64,000 bases of DNA from Neobacillus novalis NBRC 102450 (GTDB lineage Bacteria > Bacillota > Bacilli > Bacillales > Cytobacillaceae), in contig NZ_BCVP01000016.1 in NCBI RefSeq assembly GCF_001591805.1, forward strand, positions 124,001-188,000, read 5' to 3'. This document shows positions 53,456-59,860 of this stretch, in pieces. Both the position numbers and the translations under genes were made by a program. How positions within the stretch are numbered: the first letter of the stretch is position 1; each line of letters opens with the position of its first letter. The notes beneath the pieces were generated by a model. It was not told the DNA's origin and made no database searches. It was given only the letters and a program-made list of their open reading frames with translations.

Positions 53456-54207
53456 TGCTGGTGGATGTTAAATCACAGGTTAAAATGCTTGTCCAGCAAG
53501 TTGTCGAAGCCTACTTAAACGAAAAGTCGGAAGTGAAAAAAGGACAACCGATTGCTATACTTTTAGGCTATCAATCTCCTAATCCAGCGGAAATTTTGGA
53601 AGCGGTTACCCCGTTATTGAATTCTTACGAGGTGACGTTAATTTTATCAAAGGATTGGCTCCAAGCAACTACTAAGTTGAGCAGAAAGTCATATGTTTTA
53701 TTAGAAGAGACTTCACAGCAAGAATTGATTGCCTTAATGGAAAAATCAGCCGTTCTTGTTGTTCCCTCAGCATCCTATCAATTGGTATCGAAGCTTGCCT
53801 TAACAATTGATGATGAATTAGCGGTGTGGTTAGCGATTCAATACCAATTAGTTGGTAAGCCCATTGTCATCGCAAACGATTATGTTGAACCGAATGTGTA
53901 TCAGCAAATCTATGCGCCGCATACTGTCCAGGAACGACTGCAGTCATACATTAGGCAGATTCAAGCAGATGACGTGAAATGGGTGCCGTTAAGGAAGCTT
54001 GCACAAACAGTTGAAGACCAATACACCGCCTTCCAAGAAAAACAAGCTCTCATTCTAGCGAGACATGTAGAAAAAGCGGATCGAGATGGATTAAGAGAAA
54101 TTGTTGTTCCAGCAAGGAGTAAGGTGACACCTTCGGCAAAGGACTTAGCGAAAGAATTAAAGATTGATATTAAGCAGGTCGATTCCTCGAAAGGAGGGAC
54201 GCTATGA
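53455..54207 (+). CDS. Microcompartment-associated flavoprotein-like protein of unknown function
   Basis: A 250-residue protein that overlaps its neighbours by 1 and 4 bases, so it is firmly part of the operon. An N-terminal amphipathic helix (VKSQVKMLVQQVVEAYL) resembles the encapsulation helices of the other cargo. The middle (AILLGYQSPNPAEI, LVVPSASYQLVSKLALTIDDELAVWLAIQYQLVGKPIVIAND) looks like the HFCD flavoprotein fold known from other BMC loci. The C-terminus (VTPSAKDLAKELKIDIKQV) resembles the short helical subunit-binding motif of acyltransferase complexes. I cannot name a reaction. A redox or assembly role inside the shell is plausible. Confidence 0.7.
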   Translation: MLVDVKSQVKMLVQQVVEAYLNEKSEVKKGQPIAILLGYQSPNPAEILEAVTPLLNSYEVTLILSKDWLQATTKLSRKSYVLLEETSQQELIALMEKSAVLVVPSASYQLVSKLALTIDDELAVWLAIQYQLVGKPIVIANDYVEPNVYQQIYAPHTVQERLQSYIRQIQADDVKWVPLRKLAQTVEDQYTAFQEKQALILARHVEKADRDGLREIVVPARSKVTPSAKDLAKELKIDIKQVDSSKGGTL

Positions 54208-54503
54208 TTATTTGTAAAGTGGTTGGATCGATTGTATCTACCACTAAAGCAGAGAAATTAAAAGGAAAAAAACTTCTGATTGTACAACCACTTGATATGA
54301 GGAGTATCGAAGAAGACGGAAAACCACTTGTCGCAATCGATACAGTTGGATCAGGTGTCGGTGAAATCGTTTTACTTGTCAGCGGAAGTTCTGCACGGCA
54401 AACAGAAATTACAAATGGTGTCCCTGCTGATGCGGCAATCGTGGGAATTGTCGATCAGATTGAGATACAAGGGTCCTTAACCTTTAATAAAGGGGGTAAC
54501 TAG
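54204..54503 (+). CDS. BMC-P (EutN/CcmL) pentameric vertex shell protein 1
   Basis: A 99-residue protein of the EutN/CcmL family: CKVVGSIVSTTKAEKLKGKKLLIVQPLD at the start and VAIDTVGSGVGEIVLLVSGSSARQT in the middle, ending with AAIVGIVDQIEI. Pentamers of this fold close the twelve vertices of the shell. It overlaps the preceding gene by 4 bases (ATGA). It is one of three such genes in this operon and has the longest C-terminal tail. Confidence 0.94.
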   Translation: MIICKVVGSIVSTTKAEKLKGKKLLIVQPLDMRSIEEDGKPLVAIDTVGSGVGEIVLLVSGSSARQTEITNGVPADAAIVGIVDQIEIQGSLTFNKGGN

Positions 54504-54505
54504 CA

Positions 54506-55933
54506 TTGCAAATAAATGAAACCGATATCAAAAAAATGGTTGAACAGGTCCTTATGCAACTAGGTCAGACTGAAGCAGCCGATGCTCCTATTGCACCACA
54601 AAATGATGTCAGCTTAGGCGACGGCGTGTTCGCAACTGTCGACGAAGCGGCAGCAGCAGCACGACTTGCTTGGGAAAAGCTACGCAAGCTTCCAATGGCC
54701 GCGAGAAGACAAATGATTGACAACATGAGAGAAGTCAGCCGCGCTCAAGCGAATGAGCTGGCACAGCTCGCGGTTGAGGAAACCAGCTTAGGGCGTGTGG
54801 AGGACAAGGTTGCTAAAATCCTTTTAGCTGCCAACAAAACCCCAGGAGTCGAAGATTTAGTCAGTACATCCTATTCCGGCGATGATGGATTAACACTTGT
54901 AGAATATGCCCCCATCGGTGTATTTGGCTCGATCACACCATCAACAAACCCGGCAGCGACTGTGATCAATAACTCGATTTCACTGATTGCCGCAGGGAAT
55001 ACAGTGGTTTACAACCCGCACCCAAGCGCCAAACGGGTGTCGATTAAAACATTAAAGCTGCTCAATCAAGCGATTGTCGCTGCAGGCGGGCCTGAAAACG
55101 CCCTTACCTCTGTAGCTGCACCGAATCTTGAAACATCGGCACAAGTGATGAACCATCCTAAAGTAAATGCCTTGGTTGTCACAGGCGGCGGACCTGTTGT
55201 CAAGGCAGCGATGGCTGTTGGTAAAAAAGTAATTGCCGCAGGCCCTGGTAATCCACCAGTAGTCGTGGATGAAACAGCGATTATTTCACAAGCGGCGGCT
55301 CACATTGTCCAAGGTGCAAGCTTTGATAACAACGTATTATGTACCGCTGAGAAAGAAGTGTTCGTTGTTGACAAGGCTGCCAACGCTTTAAAGACAGAAA
55401 TGGTCAAAAACGGAGCAATTGAGCTCAAAGGCTTCCAATTTGAAAAATTATTGGAAAAAGTATTAGTGAAGAAAAACGATAAGTATTATCCAAACAGAGA
55501 CTTTATTGGCAAGGATGCCGCGGTGATTTTGCAGGCAGCCGGCATTCAAGCAAGTCCGAATGTGAAGTTAATCATCGCTGAAACAACAAAGGATCACCCA
55601 TTGGTGATGACTGAAATGTTAATGCCTATCTTACCAATTGTCAGAGTTCCTGACGTTGATCAAGCGATTGAATTGGCCGTCATTGCTGAAAAAGGAAATC
55701 GTCATACGGCAATCATGCACTCACAAAACATTACCAACCTAACAAAGATGGCACAAGCAATCCAAGCGACTATTTTTGTGAAAAATGGCCCATCTGTAGC
55801 TGGTCTTGGCTTTGAAAGTGAAGGCTTCACAACACTTACAATTGCCGGTCCGACTGGTGAAGGCTTAACAAGCGCAAAAACATTTACACGTCAGCGCCGC
55901 TGCGTCTTAGTAGATGGATTAAGAATTATTTAG
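54506..55933 (+). CDS. CoA-acylating aldehyde dehydrogenase (EutE/PduP) with targeting helix
   Basis: A 475-residue enzyme of the EutE/PduP family. Residues 1-20 (NETDIKKMVEQVLMQLGQ) form the amphipathic helix known to direct PduP into shells, followed by a flexible Ala/Pro linker. The catalytic domain has GSITPSTNPAATVINN, VTGGGPVVKAAM and the active Cys in FDNNVLCTAEKEVFVV. It oxidises acetaldehyde (or propionaldehyde) with NAD+ and CoA to acyl-CoA. In this operon the aldehyde would come from deoxyribose-phosphate aldolase. The start is TTG after AAGGGGG. No alcohol dehydrogenase accompanies it. Confidence 0.94.
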   Translation: MQINETDIKKMVEQVLMQLGQTEAADAPIAPQNDVSLGDGVFATVDEAAAAARLAWEKLRKLPMAARRQMIDNMREVSRAQANELAQLAVEETSLGRVEDKVAKILLAANKTPGVEDLVSTSYSGDDGLTLVEYAPIGVFGSITPSTNPAATVINNSISLIAAGNTVVYNPHPSAKRVSIKTLKLLNQAIVAAGGPENALTSVAAPNLETSAQVMNHPKVNALVVTGGGPVVKAAMAVGKKVIAAGPGNPPVVVDETAIISQAAAHIVQGASFDNNVLCTAEKEVFVVDKAANALKTEMVKNGAIELKGFQFEKLLEKVLVKKNDKYYPNRDFIGKDAAVILQAAGIQASPNVKLIIAETTKDHPLVMTEMLMPILPIVRVPDVDQAIELAVIAEKGNRHTAIMHSQNITNLTKMAQAIQATIFVKNGPSVAGLGFESEGFTTLTIAGPTGEGLTSAKTFTRQRRCVLVDGLRII

Positions 55934-56036
55934 TGGGGTGTATTAATTGGCAAAGTCTAAAGAAGAAAAAACCGTCACTTCACAAGAAGAAAAAGCGACA
56001 ACACCAAAATTAGAAGTTACTAAAGGAGGAAATAAA

Positions 56037-56315
56037 ATGAGTCAAGAAGCATTAGGAATGATCGAAACAAAAGGATTGGTAGCAGCAATTGAAGCAGCAG
56101 ATGCTATGGTGAAAGCGGCAAATGTTACGTTAGTAGGCAGGGAATTCGTGGGTGCCGGTCTTGTTACGGTTATGGTCCGTGGTGATGTTGGTGCCGTTAA
56201 AGCAGCAACCGAAGCAGGCGCAGAAGCTGCCCAGCGCGTTGGCACACTTCTTTCTGTACACGTGATTCCACGTCCAAACGGCGATGTAGAAGGTATTTTA
56301 CCGAAAGCAGAATAA
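56037..56315 (+). CDS. BMC-H hexameric shell protein 1 (possible longer form from 55947)
   Basis: A 92-residue BMC-H protein: [57 protein letters not shown] and SVHVIPRP. Hexamers tile the shell facets; the loop by VG(R)E would line the pore. The ATG at 56037 follows AAAGGAGG by 6 bases. The frame is also open upstream to a TTG at 55947 with GTGGGGTG before it, which would add a 30-residue Lys/Glu/Thr-rich extension. Both could be used. It is closely similar to the second BMC-H at 57922. Confidence 0.94.
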   Translation: MSQEALGMIETKGLVAAIEAADAMVKAANVTLVGREFVGAGLVTVMVRGDVGAVKAATEAGAEAAQRVGTLLSVHVIPRPNGDVEGILPKAE

Positions 56316-56326
56316 GGTGAATTCAA

Positions 56327-57163
56327 ATGGAACAATCCATTGAAAGCTATATCAAAAATCTTGTCAGAGATGTAATTGGTCAAACATTAGGCAGTCTGCA
56401 AATCCAGGGTGATCGGCAAACGTATGTGATTGCGAATTGGAAAATGAATAAAACGCTGGCAGAAACAGCTGAATTTTTTCAAGAAATCAACAGCAGCAAT
56501 GATGTGACTGTGGTCGTTTGCCCGCCGGCACAGCTGCTTTACCCGGCCCACCTTTTTATTAAACAGTCAGGAAAGCCGGTACACTTAGGCGGCCAAAATG
56601 TCCATTGGGCAGACAAAGGTGCATACACCGGAGAAACATCCACTGCGATGTTAAAGGATGTCGGCTGTGAATACGTCATTATTGGCCATTCCGAAAGAAG
56701 ACAATATGCCAGTGAAGATGATTCATTGGTCAATATGAAAGTAAAACAGTCGCTTATGGCTGGTCTTACTCCGATTATTTGCATCGGAGAGACGTTAGAA
56801 CAAAAAAACTCATTACAGACCGAAGAGGTTTTAGCTAGTCAGCTTTTCGGTGCCTTGAATAAAATTGATTCCAGTCATTTTATCATTGCCTATGAGCCTA
56901 TTTGGGCGATTGGAACTGGGCAGTCAGCTACTGCTGAATTAGCGCAGCAAACACACGCCTATATCCGTTCTGTTTTGAAACAAATGTTTGGTGAAAAAGC
57001 AGAGAGTATCTCTATCCTCTATGGCGGTTCGGCAAATCAAAGTAATGCAGCCGAATATAGCAAAATGCCGGATATCGAAGGAGTGCTCGTTGGCGGCGCC
57101 AGCTTGAAGGCTAAGTCTTTTGATGGAATGATCAAGGTATTTGCCAAAGGAGATCAAAATTGA
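56327..57163 (+). CDS. tpiA: Triosephosphate isomerase with N-terminal encapsulation-like helix
   Basis: A 278-residue triosephosphate isomerase; ordinary forms are about 250. The extra N-terminus (EQSIESYIKNLVRDVIG) is an amphipathic helix like those of the other cargo proteins, followed by the catalytic barrel: IANWKMNKT (Lys), IIGHSERR (His), AYEPIWAIGTGQSAT (Glu), LYGGSAN and VLVGGASLKA. The active site is intact. It would convert glyceraldehyde-3-phosphate, a product of deoxyribose-phosphate cleavage, to dihydroxyacetone phosphate within or at the shell. It is presumably a second copy besides the glycolytic one. Confidence 0.93.
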   Translation: MEQSIESYIKNLVRDVIGQTLGSLQIQGDRQTYVIANWKMNKTLAETAEFFQEINSSNDVTVVVCPPAQLLYPAHLFIKQSGKPVHLGGQNVHWADKGAYTGETSTAMLKDVGCEYVIIGHSERRQYASEDDSLVNMKVKQSLMAGLTPIICIGETLEQKNSLQTEEVLASQLFGALNKIDSSHFIIAYEPIWAIGTGQSATAELAQQTHAYIRSVLKQMFGEKAESISILYGGSANQSNAAEYSKMPDIEGVLVGGASLKAKSFDGMIKVFAKGDQN

Positions 57164-57618
57164 TGAAAAAAGTTGCGATAGGTTGCGACCATGGTGGATA
57201 CGAACTGAAAGAAACCTTAAAAGTCTATTTAACTGAATTAGGCTATGAATATTTAGATTTTGGCTGTAAGGCGGGCGAATCGGTCGACTATCCGGATATT
57301 GCCTTCCTTGTTGGTGAAACAGTTGCCACCAATGATGACTATGTTGGCATCATGATTGATGGTGTCGGCATTGGCAGTGGAATGGTCTTGAATAAGATCC
57401 CTGGCGTCCGCGGCGCAGTCTGCTGGGATTTATCCTCAGTTATTAACAGTAAAGAGCATAATAACGCCAACGTGTTATCGATCGGCGGGCAATTTATTGG
57501 CGAGGGTTTAGCCAAGCAATTAGTGAAGACATGGCTCGAAACAGAATTTGCCGGCGGCCGTCATGATCGCCGTGTGACAAAAATTATGGAAATCGAAAGC
57601 CGGTTTTTACACCGATAA
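57163..57618 (+). CDS. rpiB: Ribose-5-phosphate isomerase B (RpiB/LacAB family)
   Basis: A 151-residue protein: IGCDHGGYELKETLKVYL, DFGCKAGESVDYPDIA, GIMIDGVGIGSGMVLNKIPGVRGAVCWD and NNANVLSIGGQFIG. The catalytic base Cys of RpiB normally lies in a GTGIG-type loop; here the loop is DGVGIGSGM, so the usual Cys is not seen there, although GCD and GCK cysteines exist. It may isomerise ribose-5-phosphate or a related sugar phosphate. It overlaps the tpiA stop (ATGA), and has no N-terminal targeting helix. A TTG one codon earlier (57160) is an alternative start. Confidence 0.88.
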   Translation: MKKVAIGCDHGGYELKETLKVYLTELGYEYLDFGCKAGESVDYPDIAFLVGETVATNDDYVGIMIDGVGIGSGMVLNKIPGVRGAVCWDLSSVINSKEHNNANVLSIGGQFIGEGLAKQLVKTWLETEFAGGRHDRRVTKIMEIESRFLHR

Positions 57619-57633
57619 AGGCAGGTAATAAAA

Positions 57634-57918
57634 ATGTTCGTAGCCAAAGTGATTGGCAACATGGTCTGTACCCATAAAAATGACAATTTAAAAGGGCTAA
57701 AGCTGCTAATTGTCCAACCAGTTGATGACCAGTTGAAGGATAAGGGCAAACCACTTGTGGCTATTGATACGATTGGACAGTCAGGTGAAGGGGATCTCGT
57801 TTATCTAGCGAAAAGCAGAGAGTCCTCCTTACCGCTGAACAAAGATTTGGTCCCATCGGATGCGGGAATTTTAGGAATAATCGACTACTATAACGTGACA
57901 AAACGAATGGAGGAATAA
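57634..57918 (+). CDS. BMC-P (EutN/CcmL) vertex shell protein 2
   Basis: A 94-residue EutN/CcmL protein: AKVIGNMVCTHKNDNLKGLKLLIVQPVDD, VAIDTIGQSGEGDLVYLAKSRE and GILGIIDYYNV. It would form vertex pentamers. It lies 15 bases after rpiB and 3 before the second BMC-H gene. Three different BMC-P proteins in one operon imply either mixed pentamers or specialised vertices. Confidence 0.94.
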   Translation: MFVAKVIGNMVCTHKNDNLKGLKLLIVQPVDDQLKDKGKPLVAIDTIGQSGEGDLVYLAKSRESSLPLNKDLVPSDAGILGIIDYYNVTKRMEE

Positions 57919-57921
57919 TAA

Positions 57922-58197
57922 ATGAGCAACGCATTAGGAATGATTGAAACAAAAGGTTTAATAGGAGCAATTGAAGCAGCAGATGCAATGACAAAAGCAG
58001 CAAACGTGACATTACTCGGAAAAGTGAATGTTGGCGGCGGCTTGGTTACGGTAATGGTACGCGGTGATGTTGGTGCCGTTAAAGCAGCAACGGAGGCAGG
58101 TGCTGATGCAGCACAGCGTGTTGGCGAGTTTTTATCCGTTCATGTTATCCCAAGACCACACTCAGATATCGAGAAGATTCTACCTGCAGCAAAATAA
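57922..58197 (+). CDS. BMC-H hexameric shell protein 2
   Basis: A 91-residue BMC-H protein, nearly a duplicate of the first: [77 protein letters not shown]. The pore-side segment differs (KVNVGGG here, REFVGAG in the first), so the two hexamers may have different permeability. GGAGGAATAA precedes the ATG. Its last base is the first base of the next start codon. Confidence 0.95.
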   Translation: MSNALGMIETKGLIGAIEAADAMTKAANVTLLGKVNVGGGLVTVMVRGDVGAVKAATEAGADAAQRVGEFLSVHVIPRPHSDIEKILPAAK

Positions 58198-58460
58198 TGA
58201 AACTAGCAAAAGTGGTTGGGAATGTCGTATCAACGATAAAAACACCGAGTCATCAGAATAAAAAGCTGATGGTTGTCATCCCTGTTGATGCCCAAGGCAA
58301 TGAATGCGGTGAGGCGATGATTGCCTTTGACCGCTTTCAAGCAGGCGTTGGCGACTACGTTCTAATCCTTGAAGAAGGTGGATCGGCACGGGACATCCTA
58401 GAAGACCCGAAAGGCTCTTTTGATGCGGTCATTGCCGGAATCGTTGATCGACTACATTAA
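58197..58460 (+). CDS. BMC-P (EutN/CcmL) vertex shell protein 3
   Basis: An 87-residue EutN/CcmL protein: AKVVGNVVSTIKTPSHQNKKLMVVIPVDAQG, AFDRFQAGVGDYVLILEEGGSARDIL and AVIAGIVDRL. It overlaps the preceding BMC-H stop by one base, so translation is coupled. It is the shortest and most conventional of the three vertex proteins. Confidence 0.94.
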   Translation: MKLAKVVGNVVSTIKTPSHQNKKLMVVIPVDAQGNECGEAMIAFDRFQAGVGDYVLILEEGGSARDILEDPKGSFDAVIAGIVDRLH

Positions 58461-58476
58461 TGTGAGGTGAACAAAG

Positions 58477-59283
58477 GTGCAAATTGAGGCATTAGTAGAA
58501 CAAATTACAAATCAAATTATGGAACAATTAACAAATAAACAAGCACTGAAGGAAGCAAAGCCAGCTGTTTCCGGCAACGTGACCTATAAAGAAGGTTCTG
58601 CGTCCAATATTATTACTGGACCATCCGTTGCGCGGATGATTGACCATACTTTATTAAAGCCGGAAGCATCGAAAGAGCAAATTGTAAAGCTTTGTGAGGA
58701 AGCGAAGGAACATAAATTCGCGACCGTTTGTGTGAATCCATATTGGGTGTCTACAGCTGCGAAGGAACTTAAAGGTTCTGGTGTCGGCGTTACCACGGTT
58801 GTCGGCTTCCCATTAGGGGCTACAAGCACGTTTGTAAAAACCGCTGAAACCCGCGATGCGATTGCAAATGGTGCGACGGAAATCGATATGGTCATTAACA
58901 TCGGTGCGCTTAAATCAGGCGACTTCGAAACCGTGAAAAAGGACATTGAAGGTGTTGTGTTAGCAGCAAAAGGTCATGCACCTGTAAAAGTAATTATTGA
59001 AACTGGCCTATTAGAAATTGAAGAAAAGAAAAAAGCTTGTATTCTTGCTAAGATGGCAGGCGCGGATTTTGTGAAAACATCGACTGGCTTTGGTCCAGGC
59101 TGTGCAACGGCTGAAGATATCAAACTTATGCGCGAAGCAGTTGGTCCAGATTTAGGCGTGAAGGCTTCTGCCTGTGTCAGAGATTTAGATACAGCTAGGA
59201 AGCTGATTCAAGCCGGTGCCACTAGAATTGGTGCAAGCTCCAGTATTGCGATTATTACTGGCGGACAAGGTACAGGCTATTAA
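58477..59283 (+). CDS. deoC: Deoxyribose-phosphate aldolase (DeoC) with N-terminal encapsulation-like helix
   Basis: A 268-residue aldolase; ordinary DeoC is about 220. Residues 1-20 ([19 protein letters not shown]) form an amphipathic helix, followed by a ~25-residue linker before [13 protein letters not shown]. The barrel has [44 protein letters not shown], and the Schiff-base Lys in [15 protein letters not shown]. It splits 2-deoxyribose-5-phosphate to acetaldehyde and glyceraldehyde-3-phosphate. Oddly the phosphate loop, normally VKASGGVR, reads VKASACVRD. The start is GTG. This is the signature enzyme of the operon. Confidence 0.94.
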   Translation: MQIEALVEQITNQIMEQLTNKQALKEAKPAVSGNVTYKEGSASNIITGPSVARMIDHTLLKPEASKEQIVKLCEEAKEHKFATVCVNPYWVSTAAKELKGSGVGVTTVVGFPLGATSTFVKTAETRDAIANGATEIDMVINIGALKSGDFETVKKDIEGVVLAAKGHAPVKVIIETGLLEIEEKKKACILAKMAGADFVKTSTGFGPGCATAEDIKLMREAVGPDLGVKASACVRDLDTARKLIQAGATRIGASSSIAIITGGQGTGY

Positions 59284-59318
59284 TTTTTAAGTTGAAATAT
59301 TCAAGTTGGATTTTGGCC

Positions 59319-59434
59319 GATAGGAAAGTATAACTTTCCTATCAGGCATAAGTGCAACTACGCCTCTGTCTTCGCCAATCGGCGAGTTTTCTATAGAGTT
59401 TTTCATCTCGTTGTAGCTGTCAGATGAAAAACTC
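59319..59434. repeat. Structured intergenic element with three hairpins
   Basis: After deoC come three inverted repeats: GATAGGAAAG/CTTTCCTATC (59319-59343), TCGCC/GGCGA around CAATCGGCG near 59372-59385, and GAGTTTTTCATCT/AGATGAAAAACTC (59396-59408 with 59422-59434). None ends in a proper T run, so it is not a simple terminator. It could be a dispersed structured repeat or a processed 3' end. Confidence 0.6.
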
Positions 59435-59456
59435 CTTCCTCTTAATCTAAAAAGTA

Positions 59457-59485
59457 TTGAAAATTTTTCGATATTTCACTATAAT
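59457..59485 (+). promoter_or_regulatory. Sigma-A promoter of the small XRE regulator gene
   Basis: TTGAAA and TATAAT are separated by 17 bases, 47 bases before the start codon at 59532. Confidence 0.8.
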
Positions 59486-59498
59486 TAAATAGACCAAA

Positions 59499-59512
59499 TG
59501 TAATCGCTTACA
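59499..59512. promoter_or_regulatory. Perfect CcpA cre site
   Basis: TGTAATCGCTTACA fits TGWAANCGNTNWCA at all 14 positions. It lies just downstream of the expected transcription start (~59492) and ahead of the ribosome site, a position for strong repression by CcpA. Confidence 0.75.
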
Positions 59513-59531
59513 TATATGAGGGGTGTTTCGA

Positions 59532-59732
59532 ATGAACAATATTGGACATCAACTAAAGAAAATTAGATTAAACCGTGAAATGGAAATCGAAAAATTGGCT
59601 TCCTTATCAGGGCTGCATACGGACACAATCGCTGCAATTGAGGAAGGCGATCTGGATGTGCAGGTTTCAACATTAGCAAAGATTTCGGAAGCCTTGAACT
59701 GCAGCTTCTCAATTGGAGATGTATCTATCTAA
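59532..59732 (+). CDS. Small XRE-family helix-turn-helix protein
   Basis: A 66-residue protein consisting of a single XRE/Cro HTH: IGHQLKKIRLNREMEIEKLASLSGLHTDTIAAIEEGDLDVQVSTLAKISEALN. No partner or ligand domain is present, so it would act as a dimeric DNA-binding protein or co-regulator. The ATG at 59532 follows GAGGGGTG by 6 bases; a GTG at 59523 overlaps that site. Its transcript begins next to a perfect cre site, which suggests carbon-source control. It lies directly after the microcompartment operon; targets are unknown. Confidence 0.82.
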   Translation: MNNIGHQLKKIRLNREMEIEKLASLSGLHTDTIAAIEEGDLDVQVSTLAKISEALNCSFSIGDVSI

Positions 59733-59755
59733 TTTTAATCAACAATTTACTCAAG

Positions 59756-59788
59756 GCATTCGTTCTTATTTGGAACGAGTGCTTTTTT
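59756..59788 (+). terminator. Terminator of the XRE gene
   Basis: GGCATTCGTTC pairs with GAACGAGTGC(T) around TTATTTG, followed by TTTTTT. Confidence 0.9.
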
Positions 59789-59860
59789 ATTTTTTTCCTA
59801 ACATGCTATGATAGGCACAGTAGAAAAATTGGTTGAACCTTTTATAAGAGGAAGAGATGA

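Noticed and set aside
51841..59283. Ethanolamine (Eut) or propanediol (Pdu) microcompartment
   Set aside because: There is no ammonia-lyase, diol dehydratase, cobalamin gene or glycyl radical enzyme; the aldehyde source present is deoxyribose-phosphate aldolase.
59319..59343. GATAGGAAAG hairpin as a Rho-independent terminator of the microcompartment operon
   Set aside because: The stem is perfect but is followed by AGGCATAAG, not a T run, so simple termination is not supported; it is listed as a structured element.
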